The notes under the pieces were generated by a model that was not told where the DNA came from, made no database searches, and was given only the letters and a program-made list of their open reading frames with translations. A DNA stretch of 64,000 bases from Staphylococcus sp. (GTDB lineage Bacteria; Bacteroidota; Bacteroidia; Bacteroidales; Muribaculaceae): positions 1,934,662 through 1,998,661 of the forward strand of contig JAMPDC010000001.1 of assembly GCA_023665865.1 (NCBI GenBank). Direction: 5' to 3'. Position 1 is the stretch's first letter. Each line of letters starts with the position of its first letter. The position numbers and the translations under genes are program-made. Of this stretch, positions 51,788-59,844 are shown piece after piece.

Positions 51788-53107
51788 TTATTTTTTCGGA
51801 GCGGCAGGCATTGGTGCCGTGGTGCCGTTCTTGGCAAACGATGCGATTTGGTCGTCGGTATAGCCGAGGTCTTTAAGTACCTCAGATGTGTTGCCGCCAA
51901 GTGAAGGACAGGGACCGTAGGTCGGCTGGTAGTTACTCATGGTAAACGGACAGCCTACAGTCACGAATTCACCGATCTCACCGCCCTGGTTGATTCTGAC
52001 GAGGGTGTTGCCATCATAGAGGCTTTCATCGGTCATCATTTCCTTGGTCGAGAGGACGGGACCTACAGGCACACCATATTTGGAAAGGATCTCGACGACC
52101 TCAAATTTGGTCTTGTCAGCTGTCCATGCGCCGATCCTCTTGATGATTTCAGCCTTGTGCTTGTCGCGGGCGTCGGCTGTGGCGAAGTCAGGATTGGTGA
52201 GCCAGTCTTCAAATCCGAGACCCTGGCATGCGAGCTCGAATTCCTTTTCGCCACGCTGGAGGATGATGTAGACATAGTTGTTGGCGTCTACCTCAGAGTC
52301 TAAGCCGCCGGCAGGTTTACATTTATATGTCCAACCGAGAACACCGCTACCCTCTGTGTTGCCTGAACGGGGAACGCAGTCGCCGAATTTGCCGTCGGGA
52401 TACTGGGGAAACTGCGTAAGATAGCCGATCTTGTCGAGTGTGAGCTGGTCACGGGTCTTGATACGGCAGAGGTTAAGACAGGCATTGTGCATCGATTGGT
52501 AGACGTAGCAGCCTTCGCCGGTCTTGTTGCGCTGCTGGAGCGCTGCAAGAAGACCGATGAGTAGGTGCATACCGGTGTTGGAGTCACCGAGCGCCGCGCC
52601 ACTCTGGGTAGGGATATTGTAGTCGCCCTCATACCAGCCTGTGGTCGAGGCTGCTGCGGCAGTTACCTGCGCGATAGGTTCGTAGGCCTTGAGGTCTTTG
52701 TATTTCGACGATACAGGGAAGCCCTTGATGGTACCGTAGATACATTTAGGATTGAGTTTGTGGACTTCTTCCCAGCTGAAACCGAGCTTGTCCATTGCAC
52801 CCGGGTGAAGATTTTCCACAAAAATATCGGCCTCCTGGATCAGCTTGGTGAGAATTGCCTTGCCGTCGGGGGTCTTTGCGTCGAGTGCCAGTGATTTCTT
52901 ATCTGAGTTGAGCTGGAGGAAGTAGTAGCTTGGAAGATTGGGGTTGAACTGAAGTTCCTTACGGGTTGCGTCGCCTACGCCGGGACGTTCGATTTTTACG
53001 ACGTCTGCTCCAAGCCAAGCGAGCATTTGTGTACATGAAGGACCTGATTGGACTTCTGTAAAGTCAACAACTTTGATTCCCTGAAGAGGTGCGGTGTTCA
53101 TAGTCAT
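51788..53107 (-). CDS. frc: formyl-CoA:oxalate CoA-transferase
   Basis: A 439-residue class III (CaiB/BaiF) CoA-transferase that moves CoA from formyl-CoA to oxalate. Family features are LQGIKVVDFTEVQSGPSCTQ at the start, MLAWLGADVVKIERPGVGDA and the catalytic Asp in SGAALGDSNTGMHLLIGLLA (about 175, equal to Asp169 of characterised Frc). GNTEGSGVLGWTYKCKP fits the glycine-loop region. A second ATG two codons downstream is possible. It is the first gene of the reverse-strand oxalate run; the 206 bases upstream are shared with the divergent chromate transporter genes and hold no clear reverse-strand promoter. Confidence 0.95.
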   Translation of the reverse strand: MTMNTAPLQGIKVVDFTEVQSGPSCTQMLAWLGADVVKIERPGVGDATRKELQFNPNLPSYYFLQLNSDKKSLALDAKTPDGKAILTKLIQEADIFVENLHPGAMDKLGFSWEEVHKLNPKCIYGTIKGFPVSSKYKDLKAYEPIAQVTAAAASTTGWYEGDYNIPTQSGAALGDSNTGMHLLIGLLAALQQRNKTGEGCYVYQSMHNACLNLCRIKTRDQLTLDKIGYLTQFPQYPDGKFGDCVPRSGNTEGSGVLGWTYKCKPAGGLDSEVDANNYVYIILQRGEKEFELACQGLGFEDWLTNPDFATADARDKHKAEIIKRIGAWTADKTKFEVVEILSKYGVPVGPVLSTKEMMTDESLYDGNTLVRINQGGEIGEFVTVGCPFTMSNYQPTYGPCPSLGGNTSEVLKDLGYTDDQIASFAKNGTTAPMPAAPKK

Positions 53108-53283
53108 ATTGTTATGTGAAAATTAGAATTGATGATTATAAGTTTGTAGATTACGGGGCAATAAAGTATGTTATAAGAATAGCTTGATGGATATTCGGAC
53201 TCGTTTGATGCCCTCGATCTTTATCTTTATAACACTCCTTAATATGAAAAGTTGATTTTCTCCGTGGTTTAACACTTTTTTAG

Positions 53284-53291
53284 TAACTTTG
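53284..53291 (+). promoter_or_regulatory. -7 element TAACTTTG for the chromate transporter-folC unit
   Basis: Consensus TAnnTTTG 22 bases before the ATG at 53314, giving a leader of about 17 bases. No good -33 element (TTTC at 23 bases). Confidence 0.55.
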
Positions 53292-53313
53292 CGCCGCTAA
53301 AACAATAATAACA

Positions 53314-53919
53314 ATGAGAAATAATATCTGCTTGCGTCTGTTTCTGTCTTTTTTCAAGATCGGAGCTTTCACTTTCGGTGGCGGTTGGGCTATGATCTCG
53401 CTGATCGAAAAGGAGATTGTCGACAAGTACCGGTGGATTGAGCGTGAAGAGTTCCTTGATCTGATTGCGGTGTCTCAGTCTTTGCCCGGAATCCTTGCTG
53501 TGAATATAGCGGTGGCCGTCGGCGACAAGTTGCGTGGCATGCGCGGTTCGCTTGCCGCCGCTGCGGGATGTATTCTCCCGTCGTTCATGATAATTCTATT
53601 CATCGCCATTTTCATAACTCCGGATCTCATAAAAAACAACCCGACTATCTCGGCAATTTTCAAGGGCATACGCCCGGCGGTAGTGGCGCTGATCGTCGCG
53701 CCGGTCATATCCTCGGCCAAGGCTGCGAAGATTGGATGGAAGACTGTCGGGATTCCGGTCGGGGTGGCCTTGCTCATATATTCGAAATGGCCTGTGGTAT
53801 CCAACCCGATTCTATATATCGTGGCCGGAGGATTTTTCGGCTGGCTATGGTTTTCCCACCATGTGAAGTCGCTCGACAAGGTTGAAAAAGAGATCAGAAA
53901 GGAGGATGAGAAGCTATGA
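53314..53919 (+). CDS. chromate transporter family protein, first subunit
   Basis: A 201-residue inner-membrane protein of the CHR family, short (half-size) type. It opens with LFLSFFKIGAFTFGGGWAMI and contains FLDLIAVSQSLPGILAVNIA and IKGIRPAVVALIVAPVISSA, the conserved FGGG, QxxPG and GxRPAVVAL motifs. About five membrane segments are visible. It overlaps the second subunit gene by four bases (ATGA). CHR pairs act as heteromers; some export chromate, others probably carry sulfate or other anions, so resistance is not assured. Confidence 0.92.
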   Translation: MRNNICLRLFLSFFKIGAFTFGGGWAMISLIEKEIVDKYRWIEREEFLDLIAVSQSLPGILAVNIAVAVGDKLRGMRGSLAAAAGCILPSFMIILFIAIFITPDLIKNNPTISAIFKGIRPAVVALIVAPVISSAKAAKIGWKTVGIPVGVALLIYSKWPVVSNPILYIVAGGFFGWLWFSHHVKSLDKVEKEIRKEDEKL

Positions 53920-54488
53920 CAATCTATCTGCGTCTTATCTGGGCCTATCTTAAGATCGGGCTCTTTGGTTTCGGTGGTGGCTATGCGATGCTCGCGCTTA
54001 TCGAACGCGAGATTGTCGGCCCGGGTTGGGTGACGGAACAGATGTTTACCGACATCGTGGCCATCTCGCAGATGACACCGGGCCCCATCGGCATAAACTC
54101 GGCGACATATATTGGTTATGTGGCCCCGGGGGAGTATTCCGCGGCCTTGTCTTCCCCCTGGTTCGGCATACTCGGCTCGTTGATCTGTACCTTGGTCGTA
54201 GTTATTCCGTCGTTTTTACTCGTGGCCTATACAAGCCATTTCATCCGTCGCCATAAAGATAGTGTGGTTATCAAAGGAGTGTTTGCTGGCTTGCGTCCGG
54301 TTGTGGTCGGGCTTATAGCCTCCGCAGCGCTTCTGCTGATGAACTCTGCCAACTTCGGCGAGGATGCCGAGCAAGTCATCAATAGCTGTGTGATATGTTT
54401 GGTAGCCTTTTTTATGGTCTACAAGATGGATTTTCACCCGATACTCATCATCTGCCTGGCCGGAGTGGCCGGATGGCTGATATATTGA
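53916..54488 (+). CDS. chromate transporter family protein, second subunit
   Basis: A 190-residue partner of the previous protein with the same plan: LIWAYLKIGLFGFGGGYAML, then IVAISQMTPGPIGINSATYI and GVFAGLRPVVVGLIASAALL, with five or six membrane segments. The four-base overlap with the upstream gene indicates coupled translation and a fixed subunit ratio. folC begins 17 bases downstream, so the pair and folC are probably one transcript although their functions are unrelated. Confidence 0.92.
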   Translation: MTIYLRLIWAYLKIGLFGFGGGYAMLALIEREIVGPGWVTEQMFTDIVAISQMTPGPIGINSATYIGYVAPGEYSAALSSPWFGILGSLICTLVVVIPSFLLVAYTSHFIRRHKDSVVIKGVFAGLRPVVVGLIASAALLLMNSANFGEDAEQVINSCVICLVAFFMVYKMDFHPILIICLAGVAGWLIY

Positions 54489-54505
54489 TATAAAAGCAAA
54501 GGATT

Positions 54506-55798
54506 ATGACATACAATGAGGCGATAGAGTTTCTCTTCACGTCGCTCCCGGTCTTCCAGCGTGAGGGTGCGAGCGCCTATAAACCGGGCTTGCAGACCTC
54601 ACGTGCGCTCGATGATATTTTCGGCAATCCTCACCGCAGCTACAGGACAATCCACATAGCCGGTACCAATGGAAAGGGGTCGACAGCTCACACTCTTGCG
54701 GCAGTGCTCGCCCGCGCCGGATATAAGGTGGGACTCTACACCTCGCCCCACATCTTTGACTTCCGCGAGCGTATCCGTGTCAACGGCCGGAAGATCAGCA
54801 GTGAGGCCGTGGTTGATTTCGTGGAGAGATGGCAGGGGATGGATCACGGATCTCTCCGGCCGAGCTTTTTCGAGCTGACATCTACAATGGCGTTTGAATA
54901 TTTCGCAAAAGAGAAGGTCGACGTGGCAGTGATCGAGACCGGTCTCGGCGGACGTCTCGACAGTACCAATATTATCACCCCTGTCCTGAGCATCATCACC
55001 AACATCTCGCCTGACCACACGGCTCTGCTTGGCGACACGCTCGGGCAGATCGCAGGCGAGAAGGCGGGAATCATCAAGCCGGGAGTGCCGGTTGTCGTTG
55101 GTGAGCATCAGGCTGAGACCGACCCCGTTTTCATCGCCAAGGCTGCGGAAGTTGGCTCTCCGATCTGTTTTGCCGGAGAGATCGACTGTAGTTTTGACGA
55201 CAGCTCCATCACATATCATCACACTCCTTTCGGTGAAATCCAGGGGGAGCTCCACGGCGAGTGTCAGGCCAGGAATGGTGCGACCATACTCTGTGCATTG
55301 CAGTGTCTGGCCGAGGCCGGATTCGTGATCCCGGACCGGGCTGTTAGCGAAGGTTTTGCAAACGTCTGTGGCGACACCGGCCTGCTGGGACGCTGGACTG
55401 TCATATCGACCTCGCCGCTGACTGTCTGTGACACCGGCCATAATATAGGAGGATGGGAATACATTGCCCGTCAGTTGTCGGCACGCACCGGTGGATGTGT
55501 CCATTTGATTGTCGGCTTTGTCAACGACAAGGATATCACCGCCATCTTGCGCAAGATAGGGGAGATTGGTGGCGAAAAGCGGCTCTACTTCTCGACTCCC
55601 TCGGTCCCGAGAGGACTTGACGGTGGCGAACTGGCGCGACGTGCGGCCGCCGAGGGGCTGACGGGAGAAGTGATTCCGGATGTCAATACCGCGCTCACCG
55701 AGGCTACAGGCCGTGCGGCCAAGGATGATCTCATACTTATAGCCGGCAGCAACTTCCTCATCGCTGATCTTGACCCTGCGAAGATGCCGGGACAGTAG
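54506..55798 (+). CDS. folC: bifunctional folylpolyglutamate/dihydrofolate synthase
   Basis: A 430-residue Mur-ligase-family enzyme that adds glutamate to dihydropteroate and to reduced folates. The ATP-binding P-loop is IHIAGTNGKGSTAHTLAAVL (about 50-69), followed by KVGLYTSPHIFDFRERIRVN and the metal-ligand segment VIETGLGGRLDSTNIITPVL. The C-terminal domain has VCDTGHNIGGWEYIARQL and VGFVNDKDI. Length is normal. Its last 41 bases overlap the 3' end of a convergent CYTH gene on the other strand. Confidence 0.95.
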   Translation: MTYNEAIEFLFTSLPVFQREGASAYKPGLQTSRALDDIFGNPHRSYRTIHIAGTNGKGSTAHTLAAVLARAGYKVGLYTSPHIFDFRERIRVNGRKISSEAVVDFVERWQGMDHGSLRPSFFELTSTMAFEYFAKEKVDVAVIETGLGGRLDSTNIITPVLSIITNISPDHTALLGDTLGQIAGEKAGIIKPGVPVVVGEHQAETDPVFIAKAAEVGSPICFAGEIDCSFDDSSITYHHTPFGEIQGELHGECQARNGATILCALQCLAEAGFVIPDRAVSEGFANVCGDTGLLGRWTVISTSPLTVCDTGHNIGGWEYIARQLSARTGGCVHLIVGFVNDKDITAILRKIGEIGGEKRLYFSTPSVPRGLDGGELARRAAAEGLTGEVIPDVNTALTEATGRAAKDDLILIAGSNFLIADLDPAKMPGQ

Positions 55799-56240
55799 AG
55801 AGGGTGGAATTATAGTAGCGAGGGTCGCCTGTGACTTCCCGACCTATGAACGGGGGGAGTGGAGGATTGCATCCGGCGTCGGGCATCTCGACTTCGGCCA
55901 CGACGAGGCCTTCGTGGCGTCCGTGGAAGACGTCTATCTCCCATTTCCAACCTTCAAAGTCCACTACATAGCGGGTTTTGTCTATGGCAAAGCCATGGCA
56001 GAGCCGTTCGGCCATCTCCTCAGCATCGCTCACCGGGATCTCATACTCCCATTCGTCGCGGACGCTTCCCGAATTGCGTCCCTTGACGGTGATAAAAGCC
56101 GTCGCATCGGCTATGCGCAGACGCACAGTCGCACCGGGATCTGTCGATAGATAAGCCTGACGTATGTGGCGCCGTCGGGTGGCCAATGCCTCAAATGACG
56201 TGTCGGTCACGAGAAATTTGCGTTCGATTTCTTTAGCCAT
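55758..56240 (-). CDS. CYTH-domain protein (triphosphate tunnel metalloenzyme)
   Basis: A 160-residue protein of the CYTH / TTM family, small acidic-tunnel enzymes that usually hydrolyse inorganic triphosphate. The hallmark ExExK motif appears as EIERKFLV at residues 4-11, and the tunnel strands carry ATVRLRIADATAFITVKGRN, EWEYEIP, RYVVDFEGWKWEIDVFHG and LVVAEVEMP. The last 14 residues (TLSTVPASSQGQDQR region) are read from DNA that also encodes the FolC C-terminus on the other strand. A promoter with 20-base spacing lies upstream. Confidence 0.92.
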   Translation of the reverse strand: MAKEIERKFLVTDTSFEALATRRRHIRQAYLSTDPGATVRLRIADATAFITVKGRNSGSVRDEWEYEIPVSDAEEMAERLCHGFAIDKTRYVVDFEGWKWEIDVFHGRHEGLVVAEVEMPDAGCNPPLPPFIGREVTGDPRYYNSTLSTVPASSQGQDQR

Positions 56241-56318
56241 TGTTCCGTAAAAATTGAAGAAATGTGTAGCCGAGTGTTAAATTTAACACTACATAGTGAT
56301 TGTCATCTCATTTATGAC

Positions 56319-56326
56319 TACTTTTG
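56319..56326 (+). promoter_or_regulatory. -7 element TACTTTTG before the DUF5686 gene
   Basis: Consensus TAnnTTTG on the plus strand, 40 bases before the ATG at 56367 and touching the divergent CYTH -7 element. Confidence 0.5.
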
Positions 56327-56358
56327 CAAAGTTAAAGAAGATTGTAACTATTTGCAAG
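56327..56358 (-). promoter_or_regulatory. promoter of the CYTH gene
   Basis: On the reverse strand CTTG (56355-56358), 20 bases, then TAACTTTG (56327-56334). The -33 keeps TTG. The divergent -7 elements of CYTH and DUF5686 are directly adjacent. Confidence 0.65.
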
Positions 56359-56366
56359 GTTTCCTT

Positions 56367-58925
56367 ATGGTCAATTTGCGCCCGCATTTGCGCATCATCA
56401 TACTTTTTCTCCTATTATTGCTATTTTTGCCCTCACAGTCACGCAACCTCACGGTCAAGGGAGTGGTGCGCGATTCGGTTTCGGGCGAGAGTATCCCCTT
56501 TGTCTCCATCCTGCTCAAAGGCACTGATCGCGGCGTCCTCACTGACGATGAGGGTCGCTACACACTGACAACCTCACTCGCCTTCGACAGCGTGATGGCC
56601 TCGGCAATAGGCTATGAGACCAAGACCGTCAGGGCTCCAAGGACGGCATCGGAGTCGCTGAACCTCGACATAGCGCTCGTGCCGACCGGTGTGCTTCTCG
56701 GCGAGGTCATCGCCAGGCCCAAGCGCGAGCACTACAGCAAGAAAAATAATCCCGCCGTGGAGTTCATGGAGCGCATACGCCACACTCAGGACCTCAACGA
56801 CCCGCGCCGGCATGATAATTACAACTACAGCAAATACGAGCGCATAAACCTGGCTATCAACGACTATCAGTTCAACGACTCGGCCAAGCGCGGCATCGAC
56901 AAGACATTTTCGTTTCTGAAAGAATATGTCGACACCTCCGAGATGTCGGGCAAACCTATTCTCAACATCGCGCTGCGCGAGAAGCTCTCGGCTGTCCACT
57001 ACCGCAAGGATCCCCGGTCGGAGAAGGAATATGTCGAAGGTATCCGCTCATCCGGTCTCGATGATATGCTTGACAAACAGAGCATGCAGATGTTTTATGA
57101 GGATGTGCTCCGTGAGGTCGACGTCTATAACAACGACATCACTCTCTTGCAGACCCGCTTTGTGTCACCACTGTCGAGGATCGCTCCCGATTTCTATAAA
57201 TTTTATCTGACCGACACAGTCTATGTCGACACCACTCGCTGTGTCGAACTGACATTCGTCCCCCGCAACGCGAGCACAATGGGGTTCACCGGTCGCTTCT
57301 ACGTCCCGCTGGGCGACACGACGATGTTTATCAAGCGCATCACCATGCGTGTGCCCCACGACATCAATCTCAATTTCATCGAGGGGCTGCTCATCTCCCA
57401 GGACTATGTGAAGGCGCCCGACGGTTCACGCCTGAAAGTGAGCGACGATATGATGCTTGAGGCACGTCTGATGCCCGGCACTCCGGGCATCTATGGCCAC
57501 CGCCACACCGTCTACGACAGTCATAATTTCAATCCCGCCCCCGACCAGTCTATCTTCAAGAAAGGTGCGCAGCAGATACTTGCCACCGGTGCCGAATACA
57601 GAGGCCAGAAGTTCTGGGACAGCAACCGTAAGGTCGGGATAGGCCACGGTGCCAATTCCATCGAGGATATGATGGCCCGGTTGCGCTCAGTGCCTGTGTT
57701 CTACTGGGGCGAGAAGGTGGTCAAGGCTTTCATCTCAGGCTATGTCGGGACAGGCGATCCGTCGTATTTCGACATTGGCCCTATGACTTCGCTGATGTCC
57801 TACAACTCCGTCGAGGGTCTGCGCATGAGGCTCGGTGGCATGACCACCGCCAATCTCTCCAAGCGGTGGTTTGGACGCGGCTACATAGCGCGCGGTTTCA
57901 AAGACCACAAGTGGAAATATTCGGCGGAGGCGGAATACTCGTTCAACGACAAGACCTATCACTCGCGTGAGTTCCCGGTTCACTCCATCCGCGTCACCCA
58001 GCTCTACGACCTTGACCGTCTCGAGCAGAGCTCGATGCTCCACAACGAGGACAACATGTTTCTCTCCTTCCGCCGCATGCCTGACCTTCAGGAGACCTAT
58101 CATCGTGTGAGCAAGATCGAATATATCCTTGAGACTGACCGCCATTTCTCACTTGAGGCCCGCTTGCAGCAGGAACGTCAGTATGCCACACGCTACATGA
58201 CGTTTACCAACGGCTACGGAGAGAATTTCAAGCACTATACGCTCAACTCTCTCCGCCTCGTGCTCCGCTATGCTCCCGGCGAGAAATTCTACCAGATGAA
58301 GACCGGCCGTCTGCCCATCAATCTCGACGCCCCCGTCTTCACACTCTCACACACCTATGCCCCTAAGGGATTGTTTGGCAATCCGTTTGCGCTCAACGTG
58401 ACGGAGGCTTCGTTCAGCAAACGTTTCTGGCTGTCGGCTTTCGGTTATGTCGACTTCAGTGTGAAGGGTGGCCACGTATGGTCGCGCTCGCCATATCCCA
58501 ACCTCCTCAGTCCGGGAGCCAATCTTTCCTACATGCTTCAGCCCGACCTTTTCTCCTGCCTCAACCCGATGGAGTTCATCAATGACTCCTATGCGCAGTG
58601 GGACATCACTTATTGGGCCAACGGTGCCATACTCAACTATATTCCACTGTTGAAGAAGCTCAAGCTGCGTGAGGCAGTGACGTTTAAAGGTGTATGGGGC
58701 CATCTGAGCGACCGAAACAAACCAGAGCTCAATCCGCAGCTCTACACCTTCCCGACCATTACCCACACGCAGACGATGACCAACACCCCCTACATGGAGA
58801 TCAGTGTCGGTCTCGACAACATCTTCCGCATCCTCCGTCTTGACTATACCTGGCGCCTCACCTACCGTGACAATCCCGACGCCTGCCTGAGCGGTCTCCG
58901 TTTCACCTTCCACTTCTCGTTCTGA
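56367..58925 (+). CDS. outer-membrane DUF5686 protein with carboxypeptidase-regulatory-like domain
   Basis: An 852-residue exported protein. The ATG at 56367 (MVNLRPHLRIIILFLLLLLF) starts a signal peptide; the longer frame from 56262 runs through the promoter. A CarboxypepD_reg-like domain (about 27-110, VRDSVSGESIPFVSILLKGT, then GVLTDDEGRYTL) is followed by the DUF5686 region and a beta-barrel ending in Phe (LRFTFHFSF), as expected for outer-membrane insertion. The family is widespread in Bacteroidetes and of unknown function. It is monocistronic with a terminator about 150 bases downstream. Confidence 0.88.
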   Translation: MVNLRPHLRIIILFLLLLLFLPSQSRNLTVKGVVRDSVSGESIPFVSILLKGTDRGVLTDDEGRYTLTTSLAFDSVMASAIGYETKTVRAPRTASESLNLDIALVPTGVLLGEVIARPKREHYSKKNNPAVEFMERIRHTQDLNDPRRHDNYNYSKYERINLAINDYQFNDSAKRGIDKTFSFLKEYVDTSEMSGKPILNIALREKLSAVHYRKDPRSEKEYVEGIRSSGLDDMLDKQSMQMFYEDVLREVDVYNNDITLLQTRFVSPLSRIAPDFYKFYLTDTVYVDTTRCVELTFVPRNASTMGFTGRFYVPLGDTTMFIKRITMRVPHDINLNFIEGLLISQDYVKAPDGSRLKVSDDMMLEARLMPGTPGIYGHRHTVYDSHNFNPAPDQSIFKKGAQQILATGAEYRGQKFWDSNRKVGIGHGANSIEDMMARLRSVPVFYWGEKVVKAFISGYVGTGDPSYFDIGPMTSLMSYNSVEGLRMRLGGMTTANLSKRWFGRGYIARGFKDHKWKYSAEAEYSFNDKTYHSREFPVHSIRVTQLYDLDRLEQSSMLHNEDNMFLSFRRMPDLQETYHRVSKIEYILETDRHFSLEARLQQERQYATRYMTFTNGYGENFKHYTLNSLRLVLRYAPGEKFYQMKTGRLPINLDAPVFTLSHTYAPKGLFGNPFALNVTEASFSKRFWLSAFGYVDFSVKGGHVWSRSPYPNLLSPGANLSYMLQPDLFSCLNPMEFINDSYAQWDITYWANGAILNYIPLLKKLKLREAVTFKGVWGHLSDRNKPELNPQLYTFPTITHTQTMTNTPYMEISVGLDNIFRILRLDYTWRLTYRDNPDACLSGLRFTFHFSF

Positions 58926-59078
58926 TTTTTGCTTCTATTGATATAGAACTGCCATTAAATATAATCACACTGAAAAGTAGGCTAATACGCTGATCAAGTA
59001 TTCAATGTCCATTTAATTAAGCTTTTACATCCGCGTGATACAAGAGAGAAACAAAAAACGCATCTCGCAGCATGAACT

Positions 59079-59116
59079 GAAAGACCCCGACAAAAAAGTC
59101 GAGGTCTTTCTATTTT
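59079..59116 (+). terminator. hairpin terminator between the DUF5686 and lipoprotein genes
   Basis: GAAAGACCCCGAC pairs with GTCGAGGTCTTTC (one mismatch) across an A6 loop, followed on the plus strand by TATTTTG. The remaining bases 58926-59078 hold no other feature I can support. Confidence 0.75.
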
Positions 59117-59158
59117 GCAAATAAGTGATCTAATGTGATAGGCACAAATCTTTTCGCT

Positions 59159-59554
59159 TTAATTGGGGCGTTGTACGATAGAAATGGTACCTTCATTTTT
59201 GACAGAGCCTTTTGAAACGACAAAATCAACATTGTCGTTTCGGACAGCACCCATATTGTTCTTAAGGACACAGATACTCATGGTTTTTTCTCCAATGGTA
59301 ACCATAGACCAGTCGTGAGAACTGTATGGAGGACGGAGATTTAAGTTATCGAAATTACCCGATAGGGTGACATGAATATATTGCTGCTCTCCACTGATAG
59401 TTACTTCACATTCGTGTTTGATGATTTGGACTTCACCTCCTTGTTCGTCCAACTTTACGTAAATTGAAAACAAGTCAGAATATGGTTCGTCTTTATCATC
59501 GCAAGAAATGAATAAAAACGGGAATATGAATAATATGTATCGAAATAGTTTCAT
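59159..59554 (-). CDS. small lipoprotein with BACON-like domain
   Basis: A 131-residue product with a lipoprotein signal (MKLFRYILFIFPFLFISCDD; lipid-bearing Cys at 18) and acidic residues after the Cys, common for surface-exposed lipoproteins in Bacteroidetes. The C-terminal pattern DNVDFVVSKGSVKNEGTISI followed by VQRP is that of a BACON-type Ig-like domain. Function is unknown; such domains often mediate binding. The gene stands alone on the reverse strand in a low-GC stretch. Confidence 0.75.
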   Translation of the reverse strand: MKLFRYILFIFPFLFISCDDKDEPYSDLFSIYVKLDEQGGEVQIIKHECEVTISGEQQYIHVTLSGNFDNLNLRPPYSSHDWSMVTIGEKTMSICVLKNNMGAVRNDNVDFVVSKGSVKNEGTISIVQRPN

Positions 59555-59776
59555 TTTAATTTAGAATAGCGTTTCTTCTTTTTCCAAAATGTGTGGATAG
59601 ACTTTCGCCTATCCAAATGCAAAGTAATAAAATTATTTTGAGATTATTTAATAAATTTGAGATTTTTAATAAATATATATGGAGACAGGTTGGTTTTAGG
59701 TTGAGGTCACCACTTTTTCATCGCGGTACCGGAGTCGGGCATAGCGAAAGGGCGAGACTGTGATGTGACTGAATAT

Positions 59777-59807
59777 TTTGGTATGTTGCTGATTTTAATT
59801 ATCTTTG
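59777..59807 (+). promoter_or_regulatory. promoter of the retropepsin-like gene
   Basis: TTTG (59777-59780), 19 bases, then TATCTTTG (59800-59807), both full consensus, 37 bases before the start codon. The rest of 59555-59844 is AT-rich with only a small GGATAG/CTATCC hairpin. Confidence 0.82.
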
Positions 59808-59844
59808 TCAGAGATAAAATACAAATCCCTTATAGGAATTTATC

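Noticed and set aside
53314-54488. Calling the chromate transporter pair a metal-resistance island
   Set aside because: The half-size CHR pair is next to folC with no chromate regulator or reductase and no mobile element; the true anion is unknown.
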